Of a stretch of DNA of 64,000 nucleotides, positions 52,400 to 59,870 are shown piece by piece. A program made the translations under genes and the position numbers. Location of the stretch: NCBI RefSeq assembly GCF_003946655.1, contig NZ_RHOV01000005.1, positions 62,001-126,000 on the forward strand, read 5' to 3'. The stretch is from Lapidilactobacillus achengensis. GTDB taxonomy: Bacteria > Bacillota > Bacilli > Lactobacillales > Lactobacillaceae. The notes under the pieces were generated by a model. That model was not told the origin of the DNA, made no database searches, and was given only the letters and a program-made list of their open reading frames with translations. Positions within the stretch are counted from its first letter, which is position 1; every line of letters begins with the position of its first letter.

Positions 52400-53109
52400 T
52401 GCTTGATATTACAATATTTGGCACAGGATCATCAGGAAACGGTTATTGCGTGAGTGATGGTAAGACTCAACTTTTACTTGAAGTTGGAATTCCCGAGAAA
52501 AAAGCCGCACCTAAGATGAACTTTGATTTCAGCAAAGTTGTTGGCATCCTAATCACTCACGAACATGGTGATCACAGCAAGTATCTGAAGCAATATCTGC
52601 TCAATACGATTGCGCCAGTTTATCTGACAGCTGGCACTGCCAACGCACTCAAATTCGAAGGTGTTCGAAGAGTCGACATCCAGCCGTTACACGAGTACAA
52701 AATTGGCACTTGGATAGTGACGCCATTTCACGTCGAACATGACGCCAAAGACCCAGTAGGCTACCTGATTGAGAGTCAGGCGGGCGACCGTCTGCTTTAT
52801 GTCACTGATACTTATTTTGTTAAATATAGGTTTAAAGATATTACTCAGATGTTAGTTGAGATGAATTACTCATCTGCAATCGCTCAGAAGAATGTTGATG
52901 ATGGTATTTTAAATCCATTCTTGGAGCGGCGTATCTGGCATTCTCATTTCGAGATGGAGAACTCATTGAACTTCATTAAAGCTAACACCTCACCAAGTTT
53001 AGAGAGCGTCACGCTGATCCATTTATCAAAGTTAAACGGTGATCCAAAGTTGTTTAAATCTAAGACTCAAGAAATAACCGGTGTACCAGTCACAATAGCA
53101 AAAAGTTAG
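52399..53109 (+). CDS. Metallo-beta-lactamase-fold hydrolase (nuclease-like)
   Basis: A 236-residue MBL protein of the YycJ/WalJ type. GTGSSGNGYCV at the start and ITHEHGDHSKYL (HxHxDH) at about residue 54 are diagnostic; HVEHDAKDPVGYLIE and YVTDTYF supply further metal ligands. It overlaps the upstream gene by one base. YycJ relatives are DNA 5'-3' exonucleases, so it may be the nuclease partner of the annealing protein. That role is inferred. Confidence 0.85.
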   Translation: MLDITIFGTGSSGNGYCVSDGKTQLLLEVGIPEKKAAPKMNFDFSKVVGILITHEHGDHSKYLKQYLLNTIAPVYLTAGTANALKFEGVRRVDIQPLHEYKIGTWIVTPFHVEHDAKDPVGYLIESQAGDRLLYVTDTYFVKYRFKDITQMLVEMNYSSAIAQKNVDDGILNPFLERRIWHSHFEMENSLNFIKANTSPSLESVTLIHLSKLNGDPKLFKSKTQEITGVPVTIAKS

Positions 53110-53120
53110 GAGGTGCCCAA

Positions 53121-54107
53121 TTGGCACGTCCAATCAAAAAAGGAATTGATTATTTTAATTTAGATGTTAATTTTCTCCATGATATCAAGATTCGAAAAAT
53201 CATGCGTTCGTGTGGAAACCAGTCAATCACTATACTAATCTGCCTGCTCTGTAATATTTATCAAGACGATGGGTATTACATGCGGTGGGATGAAGATATA
53301 CGGTTCTTGGTGGCCGATGATGTCGATGCCAAGGAAAGTGCAGTACAGGATGTGGTGACAAGGGCGTGCGCAGTTGGGTTCTTCGATGATTCATTATTCA
53401 AGGAGTACAGAATTTTAACGTCGAAACGGATTCAAGAGAATTACAAGTTGGCCTCGAAGCAGAAGAAAGATAGTTCGATTAAACCCGAATATTTACTGCC
53501 AAGAGTTTCCATTAATGATAACGGGGTTTCCATGCATGGAAATGGAGTTAACAAGCATGACAATCCACATAGTATATCAGAACAAAACAAATCAGATAAT
53601 AACAAACAACAACAACCAGCTGCTGCCGACGATTGGCAATCACCAATGATTCTCTGGCAAGCGACCTTTGGGATACTGAATACTTTTCAAATCCAGCTTT
53701 TTGAAGAGTACTCACAATCGCTTGGTGTAGAAATCATGTCTGAAGCTGTTAAACGTGTGGCGACGAATGCTTCTAAAGGCACTGGTGCGTTTAAATATCT
53801 TGAAACCATCTGTAAAGCTTGGGTTGCCAATGGCGTTAAGTCACTTGCTGACATCGAACGGTTAGATCAGCAGCACGAGAACGCCAAACTGCAGAAGAAG
53901 TCAGTTGGAAGGCAGTTTTACAATCGCAAGAAACCAATAGGAATCGTGCCAAGTTGGATGCAAGAAGCCAGCAGTGAGTCTAACAGTCAGCCTACTGAAC
54001 CATCTGTGTCCAAGAAGGATATTCAAGCAAAATTGGCAGCTATAGCCAAGACAAGGGCGGAACTGGAGGCTAAGTCTAATGCAACTGACAATGAATCCCA
54101 AGGATAA
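53121..54107 (+). CDS. Phage replisome organizer, DnaD-like
   Basis: A 328-residue initiator. The N-terminal Lin1244/Lin1753-type domain (KKGIDYFNLDVNFLHDIKIRKI, about 5-110) is followed by a polar linker and a DnaD/DnaB_2 domain (TFGILNTFQIQLFEEYSQSLG...AFKYLETICKAWVANGV, about 185-245). TTG 53121 follows TTAGGAGGTG. The linker-coding DNA carries a 16-bp palindrome (53527-53542) and a related phrase, a possible origin. It would load host helicase on phage DNA. Confidence 0.85.
   Translation: MARPIKKGIDYFNLDVNFLHDIKIRKIMRSCGNQSITILICLLCNIYQDDGYYMRWDEDIRFLVADDVDAKESAVQDVVTRACAVGFFDDSLFKEYRILTSKRIQENYKLASKQKKDSSIKPEYLLPRVSINDNGVSMHGNGVNKHDNPHSISEQNKSDNNKQQQPAAADDWQSPMILWQATFGILNTFQIQLFEEYSQSLGVEIMSEAVKRVATNASKGTGAFKYLETICKAWVANGVKSLADIERLDQQHENAKLQKKSVGRQFYNRKKPIGIVPSWMQEASSESNSQPTEPSVSKKDIQAKLAAIAKTRAELEAKSNATDNESQG
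53527..53542. other. Candidate phage replication origin palindrome
   Basis: TTTCCATGCATGGAAA is a perfect 16-bp palindrome. A partial relative (GTTTCCATTAATG) precedes it at about 53505-53517. It lies within the replisome-organizer gene, where origins of many lactic phages lie. Confidence 0.4.
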
Positions 54108-54375
54108 AAATCAATTCGTTGAGCAGCTTAAAGAATTGAAACATCAAGGTTATGAATGGATTGTCCGTGAAGATGACAGGTATGTCGTGCTTTTTAGCTT
54201 GTTGCCTAAGAAATATACACAATCCGATGAGCTATATGGACATTGGTGGGGTTACTCGAGCGAGGATGACCCAAGAGCTTTACCTGCTTACCCGGTTGAG
54301 CCGGCTAATAAGTTTGTCATGCAGCTATCACCAAATCACGCAACTAAAATTGAAGATTTATTAGCACAATTATAA
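54079..54375 (+). CDS. Hypothetical phage protein
   Basis: A 98-residue protein with helical N-terminus and aromatic-rich middle (GHWWGYSSEDD). ATG 54079 has GGAGG nine bases upstream, inside the end of the replisome gene; ATG 54091 is an alternative. Function unknown. Confidence 0.62.
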   Translation: MQLTMNPKDKNQFVEQLKELKHQGYEWIVREDDRYVVLFSLLPKKYTQSDELYGHWWGYSSEDDPRALPAYPVEPANKFVMQLSPNHATKIEDLLAQL

Positions 54376-54416
54376 AATGCGCCGTTGATTATGACCGGCG
54401 ATTAAGGAGTTTTAAC

Positions 54417-54680
54417 ATGAAAGATCATAAAGCAACATTTGAATTATTAGTTACGACACAGGGTTCGCGCAAACAAGTATCCGCAAAGATTCGTAATGCA
54501 TCGGATACAGACATATCTTTCGTAATCGTTACACTGGCTCGGAAGATAGCCGCGAGCAGTCGTACCGAAGACACGTCGGCAGCAGATGTACTATTCGGAT
54601 TAGCAATATCAGATATGCAAACACCACCGGAAAATGTGAAGTTTGCGGCTTCTGAAAAACTTAGCCAGGAGGCAAACTAA
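54417..54680 (+). CDS. Hypothetical phage protein
   Basis: An 87-residue protein of unknown function (KATFELLVTTQGSRKQVSAKIRNASDTD) with a mixed strand-helix pattern. AAGGAG precedes the ATG. Its stop shares a base with the next start, indicating coupling. Confidence 0.62.
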   Translation: MKDHKATFELLVTTQGSRKQVSAKIRNASDTDISFVIVTLARKIAASSRTEDTSAADVLFGLAISDMQTPPENVKFAASEKLSQEAN

Positions 54681-54916
54681 TGGAATTTAGACATCCAAAA
54701 CACATTAAACTGTCTAAAAAAGTCGGCGACGCACTGGACCTTTACTATCCAGAAGATGACATTAACCAGGTCATCAGAGATATCTCAGAAGGCGAGATAT
54801 GCGAAGAACTTTACGCTTATTACCAGGAATACGGGGATGCAGCTATTTTGAAATTCAGGTATGCCCTTGAAAATGGTTGGGACCCGTTAGAACCAGATGA
54901 TCATCATGATGAGTGA
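54680..54916 (+). CDS. Hypothetical acidic phage protein
   Basis: A 78-residue acidic protein (KKVGDALDLYYPEDDINQVIRDISEGEICEELYAYY) ending DDHHDE. The binding site AGGAGG lies in the end of the preceding gene. Function unknown. A DNA-mimic role is conceivable from the charge but unsupported. Confidence 0.6.
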   Translation: MEFRHPKHIKLSKKVGDALDLYYPEDDINQVIRDISEGEICEELYAYYQEYGDAAILKFRYALENGWDPLEPDDHHDE

Positions 54917-55011
54917 TCTGCTATGGTTCAAGAATAAGTATCATCGAAAAACTTGACCGGATTTATGCTAAGAGCGACTTAAATTAACAGGTTAGAGGAG
55001 TGTATGTATTA

Positions 55012-55638
55012 ATGCTTGGAGAAGTAAATTTAGATATGCCGCACAGTGGTTCATCAACCGATAGATTTAGTGCACAACGTATTGCGGGTGGTGATGTGTT
55101 GCTAGAAGTCTACGATTCTGCCAGCGTTCATGGTATGGCAAAACAATCATTATTAATTGCAAAGAATAATATTCCGAAGTTCATTGATTGGCTGGAGAAA
55201 GATATTTCAAAGCTAACCTATAACAGAAAAGTTCAACTAACCTTTCTGGGTGAGCCAGTTCCTCAAGGGAGACCTCGGACCACAATTGTGAAAGGAAAAA
55301 TAATTGTTTATGATCCAGTAGATAGCAGAAAGTATAAGCAACTTATCAAATACCAAGCCTACCATCAATACAAAGATAAACCGTTAGAAGGTCAATTGCG
55401 GTGTGACGTAAAGGTCTATCGCTCGATTCAAGCAAGTACCAACAATAAGCAGCGACGGTTAAAAGAACAGGGGATTGTGCGTCCTATTGTCAAAGGTGAC
55501 ATTGATAATTATTTTAAAGCGGTAACCGATCCATTGTCCAAGATTGTTTGGAAAGACGACGCACAAATTGTTGAAGGTTTCATCAGTAAATACTATTCAG
55601 AGAACCCACGAATCGAAATGACCATTAGTCAAGTATAA
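55012..55638 (+). CDS. RusA-type Holliday-junction resolvase with an N-terminal extension
   Basis: A 208-residue protein. The RusA domain (about 72-208) starts VQLTFLGEPVPQGRPRTT and has the catalytic acidic residues in KGDIDNYFKAVTDPLSKIVWKDDAQIVE. About 65 extra residues precede it (RIAGGDVLLEVYDSASVHGMAKQSLLIAKNNIPKFIDWLE), resembling a small separate phage protein, so a fusion is likely. ATG 55012 follows AGAGGAG by 11 nt; GTG 55000 is possible. Resolves recombination or replication intermediates. Confidence 0.83.
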   Translation: MLGEVNLDMPHSGSSTDRFSAQRIAGGDVLLEVYDSASVHGMAKQSLLIAKNNIPKFIDWLEKDISKLTYNRKVQLTFLGEPVPQGRPRTTIVKGKIIVYDPVDSRKYKQLIKYQAYHQYKDKPLEGQLRCDVKVYRSIQASTNNKQRRLKEQGIVRPIVKGDIDNYFKAVTDPLSKIVWKDDAQIVEGFISKYYSENPRIEMTISQV

Positions 55639-55675
55639 CGGCACTGGTATAACTAATTAGAATGGAGGAATAACG

Positions 55676-56455
55676 ATGGAAATGATTAGAACGCCCGATC
55701 AAACTCAATTGTTTAAGTTCAAAGATAATGTCGTTCGTGCATTAACAATTGAAGGGGAGCCGTATTTTGTTGGGAAGGATGTTGCCGAGATCCTTGGATA
55801 TTCAAATACACGGGATGCACTATCGATTCACGTCGATATCGAGGATAAAAATACCGTCGCGATTCACGACGGTAATAAGGGAAATCCTAATCAAACAGTA
55901 ATTAGTGAGTCTGGATTATATTCACTTATTCTCTCAAGCAAATTACCAACTGCAAAAGAGTTCAAACGTTGGGTGACGTCGGAGGTTCTTCCTTCAATTA
56001 GAAAACACGGTGCCTATATGACGGGCGCGACGATTGAATCTTTGCTTGCAAATCCAGAAAATGGTGCCAAATTATTAATGACCCTCAGTGCCGAACGTCA
56101 AGCTCGATTGGCAGCCGAGGAACAAGTCGAAGTGATGACACCTAAAGCTCTATTTGCTGATTCGGTTTCTGCCAGCCATAATGCCATTTTGGTTGGTGAC
56201 TTGGCCAAAATATTGAGTGGCAATGGAGTAAACATCGGTGCCAACCGATTGTTTAAATGGTTAAGAGTTAATGGATATTTAATTTCAGGGAACAGAACTG
56301 ATCGAAATATGCCCACACAAAAATCTATGGAATTAGGTCTGTTTCAGATTAAAGAGACGGTAATCAATCATTCTGACGGTCATACTTCAATTTCAAAAAC
56401 ATCAAAGGTCACAGGTAAAGGCCAACAATATTTTATCAACAAATTTCTTGCATAA
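55676..56455 (+). CDS. Phage antirepressor (BRO-N + KilAC)
   Basis: A 259-residue protein. The N-terminal BRO domain has FKDNVVRALTIEGEPYFVGKDVAEILGYSNTRDAL and LPSIRKHGAYM (about 14-120). The C-terminal KilAC domain (about 160-258) includes LAKILSGNGVNIGANRLFKWLRVNGYLI and GQQYFINKFL. GGAGGAA precedes the ATG. Such proteins antagonise repressors or bind DNA. Its position late in the early operon is unusual for an antirepressor but known in these phages. Confidence 0.88.
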   Translation: MEMIRTPDQTQLFKFKDNVVRALTIEGEPYFVGKDVAEILGYSNTRDALSIHVDIEDKNTVAIHDGNKGNPNQTVISESGLYSLILSSKLPTAKEFKRWVTSEVLPSIRKHGAYMTGATIESLLANPENGAKLLMTLSAERQARLAAEEQVEVMTPKALFADSVSASHNAILVGDLAKILSGNGVNIGANRLFKWLRVNGYLISGNRTDRNMPTQKSMELGLFQIKETVINHSDGHTSISKTSKVTGKGQQYFINKFLA

Positions 56456-56478
56456 AAAAAGGCCGCCCGCAAGCAGCC
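56454..56478 (-). terminator. Leftward-facing terminator after the antirepressor gene
   Basis: As leftward RNA, GGCTGC pairs with GCGGCC (one U-G wobble) around a 6-nt loop with a T7 tail; as rightward RNA one A-C mismatch breaks the stem. It occupies the place where the next gene's ribosome binding site should be. Confidence 0.65.
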
Positions 56479-56482
56479 CCTT

Positions 56483-56950
56483 ATGAATGATTTTGACAAA
56501 TCTAATTATATCACGTGGGGTGAGCGAGTGGTACTGTTGCCAGAACTAGATGACAAAGCTACTAGAAGGAATGCACGGGCAGTTTTAAATCGATTTAGAA
56601 GCTATGCTCGAATGGCTGGGCGCCCATTAGTTGAAATCAAATCGCCCACGATTGATGATATGCCAAAGGCTCAAGCTTACGGTAATTCAGCAGAAAAAAG
56701 GATTGTTGGTATTATTAATGCTCAAGTCGAAATAGATAAGATCCAACAGGCAATGTCGTTTCTGTCTTTCGATAATTATTGGGTGTTGTATTATTCGTAT
56801 TTCACACCGAAGCCACTGTCTAACGATGAGATATCTAAATTAATTAAGGTTGCGACTGATAAGACAGTAGATTATCGAAAAGCAAAGGCCCTAATACAAT
56901 TCGCTGAAGCATATCCAGGGCAATCCTTGCTGGTGTGGAAGCAAAACTAG
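56483..56950 (+). CDS. ArpU-family late transcription regulator
   Basis: A 155-residue protein of the ArpU family, which activates late genes in Gram-positive siphophages. Landmarks: RNARAVLNRFRSYARMAGRP, a helical segment AEKRIVGIINAQVEIDKIQQAM and the sigma-region-4-like end YYSYFTPKPLSNDEISKLIKV. ATG 56483 has no Shine-Dalgarno; a hairpin and C-rich DNA precede it. A palindrome and possible late promoter lie just downstream (56988-57030). Confidence 0.83.
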   Translation: MNDFDKSNYITWGERVVLLPELDDKATRRNARAVLNRFRSYARMAGRPLVEIKSPTIDDMPKAQAYGNSAEKRIVGIINAQVEIDKIQQAMSFLSFDNYWVLYYSYFTPKPLSNDEISKLIKVATDKTVDYRKAKALIQFAEAYPGQSLLVWKQN

Positions 56951-56987
56951 ATTTCGTTAAGAAATCGTCAAGAAATCATTCGGAAAT

Positions 56988-57009
56988 AATTCGGAAAAAA
57001 GTCCGAATT
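56988..57009. promoter_or_regulatory. Palindromic operator candidate after the ArpU gene
   Basis: AATTCGGA and TCCGAATT form an 8-bp perfect inverted repeat with a 6-bp centre. A further half-site ATTCGGAAA lies at 56978-56986. TTATAGTGATATTG follows at about 57016-57029 and could be a -10. A candidate ArpU site for the late operon. Confidence 0.5.
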
Positions 57010-57061
57010 AATGCGTTATAGTGATATTGTGGTTAATTTCAAAAGAACCCTTCCATAGGGC

Positions 57062-57104
57062 GGCGTGAGTGGTAATTATTCTGGTTCGATTCCAGTACAC
57101 GCCA
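57062..57104 (+). other. Truncated tRNA-like structure without an anticodon arm
   Basis: GGCGTG pairs with CACGCC as a 6-bp acceptor, CTGG-TTCGATT-CCAG forms a T-arm with the canonical 7-nt loop, and AGTGGTAA recalls a D-loop. Only 42-43 nt separate the ends. There is no anticodon arm. Confidence 0.5.
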
Positions 57105-57204
57105 TTGCTGTGCACCTCCAATACTGATGTTTTGCGACTAACTCCTTTAAAATAATTTTCCGGGACCTACTACCAAATCTTTCATAATTAATTGCACAGC
57201 AAAC

Positions 57205-57247
57205 ATCCCCAATTCCTTACAGTCATAATTGGGGATATACATATAAT
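57205..57247 (+). promoter_or_regulatory. Promoter with overlapping inverted repeat
   Basis: ATCCCCAATT (57205-57214) and AATTGGGGAT (57227-57236) form a perfect 10-bp inverted repeat. TATAAT lies at 57242-57247, with TTACAG 19 bp upstream inside the loop. This looks like an operator over an independent promoter. Confidence 0.55.
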
Positions 57248-57266
57248 AAAGTTAAGGGATGATCAC

Positions 57267-57479
57267 ATGGATAAAAAAGATATTCTAAAGATGACTAAAT
57301 ATGATATGGCCGGACTGGTTCCCAATGAGGAGACTACACAGAGTATCAGAATGTTAAGCAGATTGTTCGGTGAGTCAGTTAATCAATATATAGTTGATGG
57401 GTACGATCGGGTTGAAGCAATTGAAATGGCACAAGCCTTATTTTCAGCGGTATTCAAGCCACATAAGTTGGATAAATAG
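57267..57479 (+). CDS. Hypothetical protein, first gene of a cargo-like pair
   Basis: A 70-residue helical protein (MDKKDILKMTKYDMAGLVPNEETTQSIRMLSRLFGESVNQYIVDGYDRVEAIEMAQALF). ATG 57267 has AAGGGATGA upstream. It begins 20 bp after a promoter with its own inverted repeat. It may be a small regulator or antitoxin-like partner for the next gene; that is speculation. Confidence 0.6.
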   Translation: MDKKDILKMTKYDMAGLVPNEETTQSIRMLSRLFGESVNQYIVDGYDRVEAIEMAQALFSAVFKPHKLDK

Positions 57480-57556
57480 GAACCCCTCACACTCCATATT
57501 GATATTTCAGTAATAAGTGTTACCTTAATTATAAAATATGTTATGGGGTGGCATGA

Positions 57557-58369
57557 ATGGATAAAAAGACATTGAAAGCAATGGTTGAGCATCCTGAGTA
57601 TCTGATGAATTCTGAGCGTGTAGGACTAAAACAGCGCATACAAGAACAAAAGATAATTAAAGATGAGATAAAGGATGCAGCTATTGAAACTGCAAAGTCT
57701 CAAGGGAGGAGTATAGTGTCTCATATTATTAATATGAATATCGGGAACATTCTGTTAGATATAATCGAAACAGGAGATAGGCTGAAGTCAAACTTGGATG
57801 ATGCGAAAAAAGCGGCTTTGATTAGTGAGTATTTACAAAAGGTTGATGATCAGGAACAGGGACTGATGAGGCTTGCAGACTTGATAACTGATCCATACGG
57901 TTTAAGCATTTACTCAAAAATAACAGCGTTATTAAGTGATTCACCGTTTGATGATGATTTGATTTCGATTCTCTCTGAATATCTAGCCAAGCTATCTAAA
58001 GAACCAAATCTAGGCGAAGCATTTTCTAAAAGCAAGACAATCTTAAATTTAATAGATAAGGTCTCACCACTCGCGTTAATTGTGTTAAAGAATTATCGAT
58101 TTTGGCCTCGCATTTCAAACCCTGGAGCAGCAGTTGTTGTCGGTGGCGTTGTACAGGGTGATAACAGTCAACTAGTTGCAGAGTGTTTTCAAACAATTCC
58201 CGCTCTTCATGGTATAGAAGTTGGATCGATACGAATGGCAATTTTAGACCTTCAAGTAAATGGATTAGCACAGTTTATGCAAGGAACTGACCGAGTAACA
58301 AATCAAATTGTGTATGTGGAAATGCCAACAGATTCTGGAACTATGTTAGCTGATGTAATAAGAGATTGA
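57557..58369 (+). CDS. Protein of unknown function, second gene of the cargo-like pair
   Basis: A 270-residue protein. The first 190 residues look helical and charged, with no signal peptide. A glycine/valine-rich stretch (NPGAAVVVGGVVQGDNSQ, about 194-211) leads into a C-terminal domain (GIEVGSIRMAILDLQVNGLAQFMQGTDRVTNQIVYVEMP). I recognise no family. ATG 57557 follows ATGGGGTGG. The pair has its own promoter and terminator between the ArpU gene and the packaging genes, typical of a moron. Toxin, immunity or exclusion roles are possible but unsupported. Confidence 0.6.
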   Translation: MDKKTLKAMVEHPEYLMNSERVGLKQRIQEQKIIKDEIKDAAIETAKSQGRSIVSHIINMNIGNILLDIIETGDRLKSNLDDAKKAALISEYLQKVDDQEQGLMRLADLITDPYGLSIYSKITALLSDSPFDDDLISILSEYLAKLSKEPNLGEAFSKSKTILNLIDKVSPLALIVLKNYRFWPRISNPGAAVVVGGVVQGDNSQLVAECFQTIPALHGIEVGSIRMAILDLQVNGLAQFMQGTDRVTNQIVYVEMPTDSGTMLADVIRD

Positions 58370-58379
58370 TTTAAATTTA

Positions 58380-58400
58380 GGCGCTTAGGCGTCTTTTTTT
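58380..58400 (+). terminator. Terminator of the cargo-like pair
   Basis: GGCGC-TTAG-GCGTC (one G-T pair) followed by seven T residues. Confidence 0.75.
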
Positions 58401-58431
58401 ATACCCAAATTTAGGAAAGGAGGTGGTGTCA

Positions 58432-58590
58432 ATGGCGATGCGTATCCATTCGAAGTTTGGTTACTGCTCCGTGGAGGAAACCAAAATGGATGCACGACTG
58501 GAGAAATGGCTAAAGCAGGAAAAGGCCAAGAAGAAAAAGTCTGAAGAACGGGTGAATGTAAGTGTTAATCGAAACAAAGTCTATTCATGA
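58432..58590 (+). CDS. Small basic phage protein
   Basis: A 52-residue Lys-rich protein beginning MAMRIHSKFGYCSVEETK with a central LEKWLKQEKAKKKKSEE helix. AAAGGAGGTG precedes the ATG. It overlaps the methyltransferase start by 29 bp in another frame, so it may couple that gene's translation. Function unknown. Confidence 0.6.
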   Translation: MAMRIHSKFGYCSVEETKMDARLEKWLKQEKAKKKKSEERVNVSVNRNKVYS

Positions 58591-59824
58591 GTTAAAAAAT
58601 GCTGAGTACAATCCTAGGGTTGAGCTTAAACCAGGGATGCCTGAGTTTGAAAAGCTTAAGAGCTCAATTGATACTTTCGGGTTGGTTGACCCGCCAATTT
58701 GGAATAAACAGACAGGCCATTTAGTTGGTGGTCATCAGAGGGTAGCTGTCGCTAAGCTTCTGGGGATGACTAAGTTGGACGTATCAGTCGTTGATTTGTC
58801 ATTGGTTAAAGAGAAACAGCTCAATTTAGCACTCAATAAAATCTCGGGTGAATGGGACGAGGATAAGTTAGCCCAGTTGCTTGATGACTTGGGTGATGAA
58901 GTTGAGATTACTGGATTTGATGAAGATGAAGTTAGTGATTTAATTCAAGCCATGGAACACAAAGATGATCAGGCGGTTGACGTGGTCGAAGATGATTTCG
59001 ATGTTAACTCATTTTTGAAGGACGACCAGGAGCCTACCGCCAAGTTAGGTCAGATTTGGAAGTTGGGACGCCATTATCTAATGTGCGGCGATTCGACTGA
59101 TAAGGACAGCGTGTCGAAACTTATGCAGGGTCATCAAGCTGACTTAATCATCACTGACCCACCTTATAACGTTGCAGTTGAAAGTCATTCCAAAGAGTTG
59201 CAAGACTCGGGACGAGATATCATTCTCAATGATAAGCTGGCCAGCAATGATTTTAATTCTTTCCTTGACCAGGTCTTTGCACGATATCAGGAAATTAGCA
59301 AAGATACAACGCCTGTTTATGTATTCCACAGTGCAACTTATCAACGAGAATTCGAAAATGCTATGAACAAGAATGGCATCGTTGTCCGGGCTCAATGTAT
59401 TTGGGTGAAGAACAATGCGACGTTCGGTTGGGCTCAATATCGTTGGCAGCATGAGCCTTGCTTTTATGCTTACTTTGATGGTAAGAGCCCAAGCTGGTAT
59501 GGCGACCGCAAACAAACAACTGTGTGGCGCGACGAGTTAGTCGAAGACATCAGCACTGTTTGGGAAGTCAGTCGTGACAATACCAATGAGTATATGCACC
59601 CTACCCAAAAGCCTATCAGCTTGATTAAGATTCCAATGGTCAACTCAAGCAAGCGTGATGACATTATTGTTGATTTGTTTGGCGGTTCAGGTTCGACACT
59701 TATTACTGCTGAGCAATTGAAACGTTCATGCTATACGATGGAGCTTGACCCTAAGTTCTGCGATGTGATCTTAAATCGATTTGAGAAGTTAACGGGAATT
59801 AAGTCAGAGTTACTCGAGCATTAG
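58562..59824 (+). CDS. Orphan DNA methyltransferase with an N-terminal ParB-like domain
   Basis: A 420-residue protein. The ParB/Srx-like domain (about 1-95) contains NPRVELKPG...KLKSSIDTFGLVDPPIWN and VGGHQRVAVAKLLG. The methyltransferase (about 165-415) has catalytic DPPYNVAVES (motif IV) before HPTQKPISL and DLFGGSGSTL (motif I), the beta-class order. The likely product is N6-methyladenine or N4-methylcytosine. No restriction enzyme is nearby, so it probably protects phage DNA or marks packaging sites. The start is GTG 58562. Confidence 0.9.
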   Translation: MLIETKSIHELKNAEYNPRVELKPGMPEFEKLKSSIDTFGLVDPPIWNKQTGHLVGGHQRVAVAKLLGMTKLDVSVVDLSLVKEKQLNLALNKISGEWDEDKLAQLLDDLGDEVEITGFDEDEVSDLIQAMEHKDDQAVDVVEDDFDVNSFLKDDQEPTAKLGQIWKLGRHYLMCGDSTDKDSVSKLMQGHQADLIITDPPYNVAVESHSKELQDSGRDIILNDKLASNDFNSFLDQVFARYQEISKDTTPVYVFHSATYQREFENAMNKNGIVVRAQCIWVKNNATFGWAQYRWQHEPCFYAYFDGKSPSWYGDRKQTTVWRDELVEDISTVWEVSRDNTNEYMHPTQKPISLIKIPMVNSSKRDDIIVDLFGGSGSTLITAEQLKRSCYTMELDPKFCDVILNRFEKLTGIKSELLEH

Positions 59825-59853
59825 AAAAAGCCCAGATGCGCTAACATCTGAGC
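59825..59853 (-). terminator. Leftward-facing terminator after the methyltransferase gene
   Basis: As leftward RNA, GCTCAGATG pairs with CATCTGGGC (one U-G wobble), loop 6 nt, T5 tail. Rightward, the wobble becomes a C-A mismatch and the tail is only CCTTTCT. Confidence 0.6.
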
Positions 59854-59870
59854 CCTTTCTCGTACCGGGT

